DNA of 64,000 nt from Nostoc sp. FACHB-973 (GCF_014698115.1 NZ_JACJSJ010000020.1:37132-101131); one strand, 5' to 3'; shown: positions 35,373 through 46,295, numbered from the stretch's first letter. Translations and numbers: made by a program. Notes: a model not told the origin generated them from the letters alone.

Positions 35373-36422
35373 TTAATTAGTATCGTTCATTGCCAAAACT
35401 TTAGGTGGTTCAACTTTGAGCAACCCATTTAACAATGATGCCGGACGTTGCCTGTAAGGCCAAGCAAAGGCATGACGAAAAGCTGCATCCTGACAAGCTT
35501 GGAGTTGTTCAAAACTAATAATGTCGTAAGTCAAGAGATTTTCATACTCCCAAGGCAAACGTACATTATGCAACCCAGCATTATCAGTACAAATAGCGAT
35601 ATCGACCCCAGCATCAAAACAACGGTCAAAAACTATTTTGAGTTGATGCATATCCTGTAAAGTGCCAGTTTTCAAATAAGTTGTTGGGCAAACCTCCAAA
35701 CACTGCCCGCGTCTAGCTACATCGTTCAGTAATTCTGGATACAACAAAGGAATTTGGATGCCGTGACCAATTCGCATCAAGTAGGGTAACAGTTGGGGGT
35801 AACAACCAGCGGTAGTTTCAAATAGATGTCCAGTGGTGTTAACGCCCTGCGATCGCGCATAATCATATAGACTAATCCATTCTTCGAGGCGATCGGCATA
35901 ATAGCTATCACCCCCCGCTACATCGACTCCACAAACATACTGCTTATTTTGTGCCGCCAAATCAATAATCGCTTTGTTCACCTCATAGGGTAAACGCGTG
36001 TGCATACAAAGGATTTGGCTAGTAACAATCGGATATTCTGGCAAGCGGCTAGCTTCTCCTACTACTCGCACAATTTCTGCCATCTTGTCAATTCTGTTTG
36101 ATTGACTCAGATGCTCAGGTGTCCGTAAATACGGAGTGTAGCGTAGTTCCAGATAAGCCAAATTTTCAAAAATATAAGCACCCCGCAGCAAGCGATAGAT
36201 AAAGTAAGGCAAAGTCTCCGCAGTTTGCACACTTTCTACCAGGGTGTGCAATTCTAAATACTCATCTAGGGTGTTGCGTGGACGGGTGTAAAAATCTTCA
36301 AATTCTGAATAGTCAGCAAAGCGGGAAATCAACTCCGAAGAATGTCGCTCGAAATATCGCCACAAAACTCGGGGTACGACGGAACCGCCTAGATGTCTAT
36401 GTAATTCAGCATATAAAGCCAT
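35373..36422 (-). CDS. adenosine deaminase-like metal hydrolase
   Basis: About 349 residues from ATG 36422 (MALYAELHRHLGGSV). Metal-site motifs of the ADA family are present: HRHLGGS, the later H-x-x-E in TGHLFETTAG and RIGHG. The final motif, normally TDD, reads ICTDNAG, so the first Asp is kept but the second is Asn. That change affects a residue that contacts the purine in classical adenosine deaminase. The enzyme may act on another aminopurine or nucleoside. An upstream in-frame ATG at 36467 would add a hydrophobic stretch and is less likely. Single gene. Confidence 0.75.
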   Translation of the reverse strand: MALYAELHRHLGGSVVPRVLWRYFERHSSELISRFADYSEFEDFYTRPRNTLDEYLELHTLVESVQTAETLPYFIYRLLRGAYIFENLAYLELRYTPYLRTPEHLSQSNRIDKMAEIVRVVGEASRLPEYPIVTSQILCMHTRLPYEVNKAIIDLAAQNKQYVCGVDVAGGDSYYADRLEEWISLYDYARSQGVNTTGHLFETTAGCYPQLLPYLMRIGHGIQIPLLYPELLNDVARRGQCLEVCPTTYLKTGTLQDMHQLKIVFDRCFDAGVDIAICTDNAGLHNVRLPWEYENLLTYDIISFEQLQACQDAAFRHAFAWPYRQRPASLLNGLLKVEPPKVLAMNDTN

Positions 36423-36896
36423 AGTGGTATTTTTAGGGAAAAATTTCAATAATTGTAACAAAAACATTGAGGAAAAAATCTATACCCGAAGCAAAATTCT
36501 GTAAATCTACGTTAATTCTTGCTGAATCCGGCATTGATTATCTGTAAAAACTCTTTATTATTGAGGATTTAAGACAAAAATTCTCTGAGACCAATGTCAG
36601 CAAATTCCGTAATATTTTGACTTAACAACATTGAATTACTGATATTAATTTTTACTAAATAAACACTATTTTTTAGCTGATGGTAAAAATGCTCTCAAAA
36701 GCCCTACTCGATTATCACCGTCGCGCACCTTACGGTATAAGCGTTTTCAAGACTTTCCACTCTTACAAGGCTTGAAAACTTTCCTATTATTATCTAGACA
36801 TCCGCGAAAGTAAACCTTAAAACACAAATGCAGCAAAGCTTTCAAAGGTCAGCGGGTTGGAAAATAGCATAGTTCTACGATATCGTAAAACTAGAG
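36423..36896. other. intergenic region, one inverted repeat
   Basis: About 470 AT-rich bases between the deaminase start and the CRISPR-like remnant. No gene seen. A GTTTTCAAG / CTTGAAAAC inverted pair lies at about 36744-36782. If the remnant was once a CRISPR array, its leader could lie here, but nothing marks it. Confidence 0.4.
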
Positions 36897-37041
36897 GTTG
36901 CAAAATACTTTACCCCTTATCGGGGATTGAAACTATTTGCTATCTGACTGCTGGATAAAGAAACTAGGGTTACAAGACACCTTATCCCTCATAGAAATTG
37001 AAACGCTTAAAACTTATTAACTCTCTGTTGGGGATTGAAAT
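36897..37041 (+). CRISPR. degenerate CRISPR-like repeat remnant
   Basis: Unit 1 (36897-36933, 37 bases) starts GTTGCAAAATAC and ends CGGGGATTGAAAC. After a 35-base spacer, unit 2 (36969-37004, 36 bases) starts GTTACAAGACACC and ends AATTGAAAC. A third, more degenerate unit ends TTGGGGATTGAAAT at 37041 with no full spacer before it. GTT...ATTGAAAC ends and the 36-37/35 spacing are typical of cyanobacterial type I/III arrays. Repeats have diverged from each other and no cas gene is present in the window, so this is a decayed or orphan array. Confidence 0.55.
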
Positions 37042-37048
37042 TAAGACC

Positions 37049-37369
37049 ATGTTAGAAACCACAAACCTAAAAAATATCTCCAAAAAATTCGCTATAGCCA
37101 GAAATTGTGCTTCTTTCAAAGAAAATGAGGCAATGAGAGCTATTGCATATAGCATGGATTTACTAATACCTGGTTTGTATATATGGCTACTTGGGTTTAG
37201 TTTTCGCATTGGTGGGAGCGTACCAGATGATATTCCCTATAAATATCCCGGTAAAATTCACGAGTTAACTGGAATTGCTTTAGTCTTACCAGGATATAGA
37301 ATTTTTACGACTTACCAGGGTAGCTATGACCCTAAACAGACATCAAATACAGGGACTAACAACTTTTAA
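37049..37369 (+). CDS. hypothetical protein next to CRISPR remnant
   Basis: 106 residues from ATG 37049 (MLETTNLKNISKKFAIARN). The frame is open further upstream into the CRISPR-like repeats. One hydrophobic stretch (MDLLIPGLYIWLLGFSF) could be a membrane segment. No family recognised. It overlaps the next frame by 44 bases in a different phase, so one of the two may be wrong or a frameshift may have split one gene. Confidence 0.35.
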   Translation: MLETTNLKNISKKFAIARNCASFKENEAMRAIAYSMDLLIPGLYIWLLGFSFRIGGSVPDDIPYKYPGKIHELTGIALVLPGYRIFTTYQGSYDPKQTSNTGTNNF

Positions 37370-37556
37370 TTGTACGGTTCTCGACTCAAATACTTTTGAA
37401 ACCTTAATGACTCAGGCGGGATATTCAATCTCAGGTAGCGCACCTGCACAGTCTAATAGAATAAAAGTGTGGTGGATTCATAACGAATACCCAAGAGTCG
37501 AGTCCGTATATAGTCCAGACAAGAGAATAGTGATAACGGCCTATCATGTTAACTGA
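37326..37556 (+). CDS. hypothetical small protein
   Basis: 76 residues from ATG 37326 (MTLNRHQIQGLTTFNCTVL), ending RIVITAYHVN. No family recognised. It overlaps the end of the preceding frame; together they may be remnants of a single longer gene. Confidence 0.3.
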   Translation: MTLNRHQIQGLTTFNCTVLDSNTFETLMTQAGYSISGSAPAQSNRIKVWWIHNEYPRVESVYSPDKRIVITAYHVN

Positions 37557-37691
37557 TATTTTTTATTTCTTTTAACCTAAAAAACCTCTCAAACTCTAGC
37601 TACTTCGCAGGTTTTTAATATTCAAAAAGTTAGTTTTTTCAAGAATCATCCAGAACTATTCAATCTTTTCAATACTTACTTCCCCAAACTT

Positions 37692-38012
37692 ATGGAGTTT
37701 CTAACTGCTATCGAAGTTGAGGTGGAGCTTGTTATTAACCATTCTCGTCATTTGCGGAACATTGTAGTGAAGCGCCTTGAATTACCGGACTTGAGTTTTA
37801 GGGTGACTCCAGATTCCAGAATTGGTGGTTGTGCAATCGAAGCACTCGATATCCCACCAAGGGCAAGCCATCCAGATGGTTCACCTCGGTATGACTTGTT
37901 GAACTTCCGGCTGAGGACTAAGTTAGATTCTTCTCATTTCCAACGTGGGCAGAAAGTTTTAGTTGATAGGATTTTTGTAGTCTGTGATACTTTCACCACC
38001 AAAACCAATTAA
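37692..38012 (+). CDS. hypothetical beta-rich protein
   Basis: 106 residues, ATG at 37692. Alternating hydrophobic pattern (FLTAIEVEVELVINHSRHLRNIVVKRLEL) and FQRGQKVLVDRIFVVCDTF suggest a compact beta domain. No signal peptide and no recognised family. Its stop overlaps the end of the convergent histidine kinase gene by four bases. Codon texture looks genuine, so I consider it a real but unassigned gene. Confidence 0.5.
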   Translation: MEFLTAIEVEVELVINHSRHLRNIVVKRLELPDLSFRVTPDSRIGGCAIEALDIPPRASHPDGSPRYDLLNFRLRTKLDSSHFQRGQKVLVDRIFVVCDTFTTKTN

Positions 38013-39799
38013 CCCTCTCCCCTAACTGATTCGAGTTCTTGGGAAAATGAAGGGATTTCCCTGGATGTTAAAGCTGGCAAGTAGACTGTAAATTGAGTAC
38101 CTCTGCCTACCTGACTATAAAGATTGACAAAACCACCGTGATTCTTAATGATATCCAGCGCCGTGGAAAGTCCTAAACCAGTGCCTTTGCTTATGTCTTT
38201 GGTGCTAAAAAATGGTTCAAAAATCCGTTGTTGGACTTCCGATGACATCCCCATACCAGTATCCGTCACCACGATCGCAATATAAGAACCCAGTTTGGCA
38301 TCAATATTAATCTGGGCACAATGTTCGCTAATTACGACATTTTCCGCCACAATCCTCAAGATACCGCCATCGGGCATCGCGTCACGGGCGTTAACTACTA
38401 AATTCATTAGCACTTGATGCAGTTGAGTTGCGTCTCCCCGGATGTGCCAAAGATTTTTGGGAATATCTATCTCGCAGATAATAGAATCAGGAAATGTTTG
38501 AGCGATAATTTGCTCAATTTCTGCTAATATAGGCGCAATTTGGACAATTATCCGCTTGCTTTCAATACCGCGTGCAAAGATCAAGATTTGCTTGAGCAAA
38601 TTAGCGCCGCGTTTAACATTATTTTCTAAGGTTTGTAGTACTTTCTGGCTTTGGGCGTCAGGGAATTTCTTCTGCAAGAACTGAACTGACATTAAAATCG
38701 GCGATAGTAGATTATTGAGATCGTGGACGATACTGCTAGTTAGAGTGCCGATACTCTCCAAACGTTGCGATCGCAAAAGTTGAACTTCTAATTGTTTCTG
38801 CTGTGTAATTTCGGTGTTCGCACTCAAAATAGATTTGGGTTGTCCGTTATCATGTCGTAACAATACCCACCGACTTTCAACGATAATTTCCTTACCTTCT
38901 TTCGTCAGTTGATGCAACTCACCCCGCCACTCACCAGTATTCATCACGCTTAAGTAAGCATCTTCTAACTGTGGTGAATTTTCTGGATACAAAAGTTGCA
39001 AAATATTCTTACCCACAGCTTCTTCAACTTTCCAACCGTAAAGACTTTGGGCACCTTGATTCCAAAATAAGATTTGGTTGTGGATATTTCGCACCACAAT
39101 TGCGTCTTTTGTTACATCTAACAGCAACTTTTGTTCCCGAATTTTCTGTTCTGTTTGGTGAAGTTGTTTAATGTAATACCACAACAAATCATACAGTAAC
39201 GCCACCAACAACAAATGCACAACAACAGCGATAAAAAATGTGATTACAGCCTTTTGGGAAATTGCCTGCGACTCTTGTATCTTTTGCTGTAATAAATTTT
39301 GTTCTTTTTTGAAATAGTCATCAATTAGCTGTTGAATTTCTTTGCCGATTTCCTTGTCTTGTTTAGACAAAATTAGCTGTTTAGTTGCTACCAATCCCTG
39401 GTTTTTTCTTAGGTAAATTTCTTGTTGCAGAATGTTGAGTCTGGTACTAATTTTTGGCTTCAATAAAGAAAAACACTGCTGCCTTTGAGGATTATCAGCA
39501 ATTAAGTTAGTAAGTATTTGGAGATTGCGATCGCTTTCTTGATACGCCCGAAGATAAGTTTTTAGAGCATCTACATCCGATGTGATTAGGTAATTACGCT
39601 GTGCAATTTCAGTATCTTGGAGTAGAGTTTGTATATTTTTTAATTGAGCAATAACTTGATGAGAAGATATCAGACGTTCGTGGTTATCAATCAGCTTAAT
39701 AGCATTGTCATAGGAAATTAAAGTATTAGTAAATACAACTGCCAATGCCAAGACGAATATTGCTTTGTGCTTTTGGACTCTAGACCATTTTTTTATCAT
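38009..39799 (-). CDS. CHASE3-PAS sensor histidine kinase
   Basis: About 596 residues from ATG 39799 (MIKKWSRVQ); an ATG at 39832 would add 11. TM1 at about 11-30 precedes a CHASE3 sensor domain (ISSHQVIAQLKNIQTLLQDTEIAQRNYLITSD, to about 185). TM2 follows (AVITFFIAVVVHLLLVALLYDLLWYY). A PAS domain (about 225-340; DVTKDAIVVRNIHNQILFWNQGA) and PAC segment lead to a histidine phosphorylation site in SIVHDLNNLLSPIL and a HATPase domain (NLVVNARDAMPDGG, VTDTGMGM, GTGLGLSTALDIIKNHGG). It is a membrane sensor for an unknown extracytoplasmic cue, and the response regulator is elsewhere. Confidence 0.87.
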   Translation of the reverse strand: MIKKWSRVQKHKAIFVLALAVVFTNTLISYDNAIKLIDNHERLISSHQVIAQLKNIQTLLQDTEIAQRNYLITSDVDALKTYLRAYQESDRNLQILTNLIADNPQRQQCFSLLKPKISTRLNILQQEIYLRKNQGLVATKQLILSKQDKEIGKEIQQLIDDYFKKEQNLLQQKIQESQAISQKAVITFFIAVVVHLLLVALLYDLLWYYIKQLHQTEQKIREQKLLLDVTKDAIVVRNIHNQILFWNQGAQSLYGWKVEEAVGKNILQLLYPENSPQLEDAYLSVMNTGEWRGELHQLTKEGKEIIVESRWVLLRHDNGQPKSILSANTEITQQKQLEVQLLRSQRLESIGTLTSSIVHDLNNLLSPILMSVQFLQKKFPDAQSQKVLQTLENNVKRGANLLKQILIFARGIESKRIIVQIAPILAEIEQIIAQTFPDSIICEIDIPKNLWHIRGDATQLHQVLMNLVVNARDAMPDGGILRIVAENVVISEHCAQINIDAKLGSYIAIVVTDTGMGMSSEVQQRIFEPFFSTKDISKGTGLGLSTALDIIKNHGGFVNLYSQVGRGTQFTVYLPALTSREIPSFSQELESVRGEG

Positions 39800-40191
39800 G
39801 CGATCGCCCTTTTTGCCGCAGATGACCTCCATTAGTTACAATTAAAGACTGAAAACAAATACTGAGAGTATTTGAAGAATGTGGAAAATACGAGTAATAA
39901 AATACAATCGGTTAAAGTTGTAAATATCTTGATTTTTTGGAATAATCATGTATACATAAGAATTAGAAAGCAAACCGCCAGTTTTTAATATAAATTAATT
40001 TTTAATATTACCATGCAGTCATTTATCATTAGTCATTGTTCTAAATAAATGACAACTCACAAATGATATTCATAGAGAATAGAGACGCCGATTTATCGGG
40101 TCTCTTGACATTCCTTGTTCACGTTTGGTTGTGAGATTTTCTCGTGAACGATCAAATTGAAAACAGTTTAGATTAATTTTTTTGCAAAGCC

Positions 40192-40221
40192 TTGACATTT
40201 TTTCCGAAATATGTTGATAAT
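40192..40221 (+). promoter_or_regulatory. sigma70-type promoter of purA
   Basis: TTGACA at 40192-40197 and GATAAT at 40216-40221 separated by 18 bases, upstream of the TTG start of purA at 40259. Transcription would begin about 30 bases before the start codon. Confidence 0.55.
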
Positions 40222-40249
40222 AATAGTTTGTGGAAACTTTACCTCATAA

Positions 40250-41602
<1,353 letters not shown>

Positions 41603-41644
41603 TTAAAAGTTAAGAGTTAAGAGTGAGGAGTGAGTAATTAAATC

Positions 41645-41700
41645 AAAACTCCTAACTCCTAACTCCTAACTCCTAACTCCTAACTCCTAACTCCTAACTC
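41645..41700 (+). repeat. AACTCCT heptamer tandem repeat
   Basis: About eight head-to-tail copies of AACTCCT between purA and rplY, preceded by partly complementary GAGTTAAGAGTGAGGAGT sequence (about 41608-41634). The pair could form a hairpin separating the two genes. Confidence 0.9.
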
Positions 41701-41721
41701 TAATTAAAAACAACAACTTCT

Positions 41722-42318
41722 ATGGCTATTACAGTCGAATGTCAAAAGCGACCAGAAGGTAGCAAGCCCAAAGCTTTGCGCCGTTCTGGAGCAATCCCAG
41801 CAAATTTGTACGGTCACAAGGGTACAGAATCAATCTCTTTGACCATCAATGCTAAAACTGTTGAGCGCTTGCTCAAAAGAGCTTCAGTCAACAACACTTT
41901 GATTGACTTAAACGTTACTGATGTACCTTGGCGGGGCAAAGCCCTACTGCGGGAACTTCAAATTCATCCAGCAAAGGGTACCCCTTACCACCTGAGCTTT
42001 TTTGCAGTTGCGGGTCATGGCGACACAAATGTAGAAGTACGCCTGCGTTTCGTGGGAGAAGCTGTTGGTGTTAAACAAGAAGGTGGCGTGTTAGACACCA
42101 CTGTTACCGAATTGCAAGTGAGTTGTGCGCCTGAGAACATCCCAGAGTTCATCGAAATTGATGTCTCTAACCTGAAAATTGGGGACAACTTGCACATCAG
42201 TGATATATCTTTTCCTGACGGTGTGACACCTCTTGCTGAATCAGAGCGAGTCCTTGTCAGCGTTTTGCCACCGCAAATCAACGCTGCTGCTGAAGAAGAG
42301 AGTGAAGCAGCCTCTTGA
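41722..42318 (+). CDS. rplY: 50S ribosomal protein L25 (CTC form)
   Basis: 198 residues. The N-terminal L25 domain binds 5S rRNA ([34 protein letters not shown]), and a C-terminal TL5/CTC beta domain follows ([50 protein letters not shown]). The acidic tail EEESEAAS is usual in cyanobacteria. The start ATG at 41722 fits the family. Confidence 0.94.
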   Translation: MAITVECQKRPEGSKPKALRRSGAIPANLYGHKGTESISLTINAKTVERLLKRASVNNTLIDLNVTDVPWRGKALLRELQIHPAKGTPYHLSFFAVAGHGDTNVEVRLRFVGEAVGVKQEGGVLDTTVTELQVSCAPENIPEFIEIDVSNLKIGDNLHISDISFPDGVTPLAESERVLVSVLPPQINAAAEEESEAAS

Positions 42319-42678
42319 CGCACCGACTCTTAAAAGGGGTGGTATTCATCCGATAACCGCAAAGGGATCGTCAAGGCAATTCGCAATTTCAAATTCGCAA
42401 TTCACAGCAAGGTGTAGGGGCACGGCAGTGCCGTGCCCCTACGGGTGTACCTCACTTGATTCTTGCTGTATAAACCCCAGACCGTATTGTTCACACCATT
42501 GAGCAATCCGGTCTTTTAATTTTGAGGTAGGAATCCGTACAAATTACTGCTTCAGCCTCTTTGTCATGCCTTCAACTTGCCTAAGCAATTTTCCAGCAAT
42601 TGGCAAATTCGCTTTCTGAAAAAATACAGTTAGATATTGTAGTTATATTAATGTCACAAGAAATAAAAAATTTAGCCA
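42319..42678. other. intergenic region with GTAGGGGCACGGCA hairpin
   Basis: No gene seen. A 29-base near-perfect palindrome at 42414-42442 (14-base arms GTAGGGGCACGGCA) belongs to a dispersed hairpin family also forming the centre of the MITE at 63609-63714 and present in part at 52101-52115. It could act as terminator for rplY. Confidence 0.6.
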
Positions 42679-43497
42679 ATGTTGTTAAATCGCATAAAAG
42701 GTTTATTTCTCTTGATGTCGGTACTAGTTAGTTGGGCTAGCTATTCGATCATTTTACTCGCATGGGCAGAAACAGAAGTTAACAATAACCAAACATCTCA
42801 AGCACAAATTAATTTGACTTCAGTGGAAAAAGACCCCCCAAAGAGGGGAACACCTCCAGCGAAAGAGGGAACAGGAAGCAGAGGTGATTGTATTTATCAG
42901 CAGGATAAACCTTCACTGACTCGTATAGTAGGTGGTAATCAATCTTACTTTTCTGTTAAAGATTATCCAACTATTTGGGTTTATCTGCCTTACACTGCTC
43001 AGGAAGCAACTAGCGGAGAATTCTCTTTACAGGATGGAGATATGGAGGTGTACCACACTCGCTTTAAGTTACCCAGCAGATCTGGAGTTGTTGGTATTAC
43101 TTTACCCTCAACAATTCCAGCTTTAAAGGTTGGCAAAGAGTATCGATGGTATTTTGACATTAATTGTTCTCGTAATATCTCTTCCAATAATTCATCGACA
43201 CCAGCTTCCGTAACAGGAATTGTAGAGAGAAAGTTAATCTCTGTAGAACTTGAAAAAGATTTAAAAACAGCAAAAACTCCCTTGGATAAGATTTTGGTTT
43301 ATGCGAAAAATGATATTTGGTATGAAGCGATAACTGAATTGGCTCAATTACGTTTAAACGAGCCAAATAATTCTACACTACAGAAAATTTGGGTTGAAAT
43401 TTTAAATACCAAAAATTTTGGTTTAGCGAATATTTTTCAAGAACCAATTATTGGTAATATGATTTTAACTTCAGGTGATTTGACTGTTTCAGAGTAA
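42679..43497 (+). CDS. DUF928 exported protein
   Basis: 272 residues with a signal peptide (GLFLLMSVLVSWASYSIILLAWA). The DUF928 domain follows: PPKRGTPPAKEGTGSRGDC, then TIWVYLPYT, FSLQDGDMEVYHTRFKLPSRSGVVGITLP and VGKEYRWYFDINCS. The C-terminal part is helical (ITELAQLRLNEPN). DUF928 proteins in cyanobacteria often sit with CHAT, CHASE2 and hemagglutinin genes, as here; their biochemical role is unknown. It converges on the CHAT gene. Confidence 0.82.
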   Translation: MLLNRIKGLFLLMSVLVSWASYSIILLAWAETEVNNNQTSQAQINLTSVEKDPPKRGTPPAKEGTGSRGDCIYQQDKPSLTRIVGGNQSYFSVKDYPTIWVYLPYTAQEATSGEFSLQDGDMEVYHTRFKLPSRSGVVGITLPSTIPALKVGKEYRWYFDINCSRNISSNNSSTPASVTGIVERKLISVELEKDLKTAKTPLDKILVYAKNDIWYEAITELAQLRLNEPNNSTLQKIWVEILNTKNFGLANIFQEPIIGNMILTSGDLTVSE

Positions 43498-43539
43498 CAT
43501 AATTCCAATCCAAAATCCAAAATCCAAAATCTAAAATTA

Positions 43540-46191
43540 CTACAGCCAATTGCCCACTAAAATAAATGCAGACCAATGATAAGGGCGATTATAATCTCTA
43601 TCGGTAGATTGTTGCAAAAATGCAAGCTGAGTATTTCTTAAAGCTTCTGCTTTTGTAATTTGCCCACGATTCAGTTCTTGGTAAAACCTAATCATAAATT
43701 CGGCAGTAGAGGCATCATTAATCTGCCACAAGCTAGCTAGAGTAGTGCGGGCACCCGCTCGAATCGCTACCCCCGCTAATCCCAAAGCGGCTCGTTTATC
43801 TCCGGTTGCTGTTTCACAAGCACTCAAGATTAGTAATTCAATAGGATTAGCAATTCTTTGGTAATTCAAACGCAGTAAGTTATCTAAATCTTTAACTTTG
43901 ATGCGTTCATTCCAGTCAAGAATATAGGTTTGTTCTGGGTTAGAACTAAATTTACCATGAGTTGCTAAGTGAATGATATTGAAGGGTGTTGTATGAATCT
44001 TGGTTTGAAGATTTTTCTTGATAAATTCTTGATTTTCTAGGGTTTGATTACGTTGAATGTTTTCTTTAATTCCTTCTAATTCTACCGCGACATTAGCGAT
44101 CGCTCCTAACCTCTCTTTTTGAAAGCTGGGAGCGTCTGTTGCTCCGGCAATTAAGACACTGAGTGCTTCTCTGTGTAAGGGTTTAGGTTCAAGTAGCTGC
44201 AATGTCGGGGTTACACTCACAGCATACCTTTCGACCAAATATCTTTGTCCATCATGCAAAACTGCCATTGGTAGATTCCGCAATGAACCATCAAGGACAA
44301 ATACTAAGGTTTTAATCTGGCTTTGCTCTCGTGTTTTTGTGCTTTCAAGTTCATCTGCAAACGGTTGAATTAACCAGTCATATAACTGTTTTGCTTCTTT
44401 TTTGATCTGACTTAAACTGGTGCTGGGACGCTTGAGGGAATTTTGCAGTTGTAGAACTGCTGCATCGACTTGGGTTTCCGAAATATTAGCATGGGCATAG
44501 TGACGTAAATTATCCGAGCCTGGTAATTTCAAAATTACTTCTAAACGGTTTGGTAAAATAATTGGGTAAATAACGGCTGCATACGGGTCTAATTGGTCAA
44601 TATTTACCTGTTTTGCTTTGGTACAAGCATCGCCAAAAAAGTTATCTAATTCTGCTAGTTGTAGTGCTTCCATTACCTGACGAGCTTGAATAAGATGATC
44701 TCGATTTGGTTGTGGAGAAAGCAAGAGTAAATCAACTAATTGCCGATACAGTGGTTCTGCACTTTCTCTAAAGTCCAACTGAACTTCTGGATTTAAGGCA
44801 ACTAAATCGCTGCGTAAATTACTGATATTTTTAAAAGCTTCGGTGTAATATGTAATAGCTTGTTTCGTCTCATTTTCTGCTTGGAGCGCTCGCCCCATTT
44901 GCCATTGCCATTGATAGCTTATATCTGGTGCGTTAATTACTTGGGCAATGACTAAAGCAGACTGAGTGTTTTTTTTCGCATTTGACCAATCTCCAACTTT
45001 TTCATATACAGCACCGAGAGTACCAAGGGCGTAAGATTCTGCCCGTTGGTCTGCTAAACTTCTAGCTTGCTCAATTGCTGTTTCTAGTATCTGTATGATG
45101 TCTGGACGATCGCTTGTTCTCTCCATTTTGAGTAAACTTTTAGCAAAATTGACACAAGCATAAATAGATACTCGAGTTGCTGGTAATTGATTAAGGTCGG
45201 CTCTGATTTGTTCAATTACAGGCGAAGCTAATGTAAATTGCTTAGTCTCAATTAGTACTGCAAAATAATTAAGTTGTGCCTGAATTTTTGTTGTAGGTAA
45301 AGTGGCGATCGCCCTAGCTTTTTGATAGAGTTCTAAAGCATTTTGCCTGTGTTCTTCAGTGCGTTGTGTATCTTTCAATTCTGCTGTTCTTTTGGCGTAG
45401 GTGTAGCCCGTCGTAGACATCGCTAATTCTGTATTTCCTAAATTCAGCAAAGCTGTACTTTCTGTTTCCGGTAAATGTAATTTTTGGGCAATAGTCAAAC
45501 TCTGGCTTAAAATTTCCCGAGATTTTTCTAAATCGCCATCAAATCGGCGGATATTACCAAAATTCAGCAACCCAGTTGCTTTGAGAGGAGAGTCGGGTTG
45601 TAAATAAAGCTGTTGTTCTACTTGCGTTAAAAGTTTCTCGGCGCGGCGATAAAGTCCTAAAGCTTGCAGTGCTAAAGCTTGATTCATCTGGATGCCAATA
45701 ATAGTAACCGTATCGCCAGATTGAACATACAATTTTTCAGCTTTCTCCCAACTTAAAAGAGCAGCTTCAGTTTGTCCCTGTGCCAATTGCCAATGCCCTA
45801 AATTATTCAATACTTGGGCACGAAGGCGGCTGAACTCTTTATCAAAAGGTAATTTATCTAATAAATTTAAACTAGTATCAATTGCTGTTTTTGCTTGTTG
45901 CCAAAGCCCTAGTTTTTGCTGAACTAGAGACATTAAACTTAACGCTTGAGCTTGGCGATCGATGTCTCCTGAAACTTGATAAATTTGCGCTGCTTGTTGT
46001 AAAAGTTGTACGGCTGCTGAAAATTGACCAGCATCGTAATATTTTTTAGCAGATTGTACGAGCGATAAAGCTGATGCAGGTTGAATTTGGATTGGGGGAT
46101 TTTGGGCAATGACAGGAAATAGCATTGGTATATTCAGGCTAAATATTAACCCGAAAATTATAAGTAGAATGAACCCCAACAAGCGTTTCAT
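43540..46191 (-). CDS. TPR-CHAT caspase-like protease
   Basis: About 883 residues from ATG 46191, chosen because GAGGAGAAACTC precedes it; a 39-residue upstream extension is repeat DNA. The signal or anchor segment (LLGFILLIIFGLIFSLNIPMLF) is followed by about ten TPR-type helical repeats (residues 50-500). The CHAT domain is at about 600-883, with catalytic His in IHLATHGKF and Cys in LLILSACETATGD, then GLAGVAIRAGARTTLASLW and WSAFILVGNW. CHAT proteins are caspase/separase-clan peptidases. Residues about 256-266 are encoded by a TACGACGGGCTAC-type palindromic repeat inside a TPR. It probably acts in the periplasm or at the membrane with the adjacent TpsA and CHASE2 proteins. Confidence 0.88.
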   Translation of the reverse strand: MKRLLGFILLIIFGLIFSLNIPMLFPVIAQNPPIQIQPASALSLVQSAKKYYDAGQFSAAVQLLQQAAQIYQVSGDIDRQAQALSLMSLVQQKLGLWQQAKTAIDTSLNLLDKLPFDKEFSRLRAQVLNNLGHWQLAQGQTEAALLSWEKAEKLYVQSGDTVTIIGIQMNQALALQALGLYRRAEKLLTQVEQQLYLQPDSPLKATGLLNFGNIRRFDGDLEKSREILSQSLTIAQKLHLPETESTALLNLGNTELAMSTTGYTYAKRTAELKDTQRTEEHRQNALELYQKARAIATLPTTKIQAQLNYFAVLIETKQFTLASPVIEQIRADLNQLPATRVSIYACVNFAKSLLKMERTSDRPDIIQILETAIEQARSLADQRAESYALGTLGAVYEKVGDWSNAKKNTQSALVIAQVINAPDISYQWQWQMGRALQAENETKQAITYYTEAFKNISNLRSDLVALNPEVQLDFRESAEPLYRQLVDLLLLSPQPNRDHLIQARQVMEALQLAELDNFFGDACTKAKQVNIDQLDPYAAVIYPIILPNRLEVILKLPGSDNLRHYAHANISETQVDAAVLQLQNSLKRPSTSLSQIKKEAKQLYDWLIQPFADELESTKTREQSQIKTLVFVLDGSLRNLPMAVLHDGQRYLVERYAVSVTPTLQLLEPKPLHREALSVLIAGATDAPSFQKERLGAIANVAVELEGIKENIQRNQTLENQEFIKKNLQTKIHTTPFNIIHLATHGKFSSNPEQTYILDWNERIKVKDLDNLLRLNYQRIANPIELLILSACETATGDKRAALGLAGVAIRAGARTTLASLWQINDASTAEFMIRFYQELNRGQITKAEALRNTQLAFLQQSTDRDYNRPYHWSAFILVGNWL

Positions 46192-46295
46192 GAGTTTCTC
46201 CTCAGCATCTGATATCATGTCCGGGCAATCAAGCATAGTACCTGAAACCCCAAAGAGCCAAAGCTGTGCTTGAGCTAACCTCCCCAAGAATAAGG

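Noticed and set aside
36897..37041. A functional CRISPR-Cas locus
   Set aside because: Only two or three diverged units, no regular array, and no cas gene anywhere in the window; kept only as a remnant.
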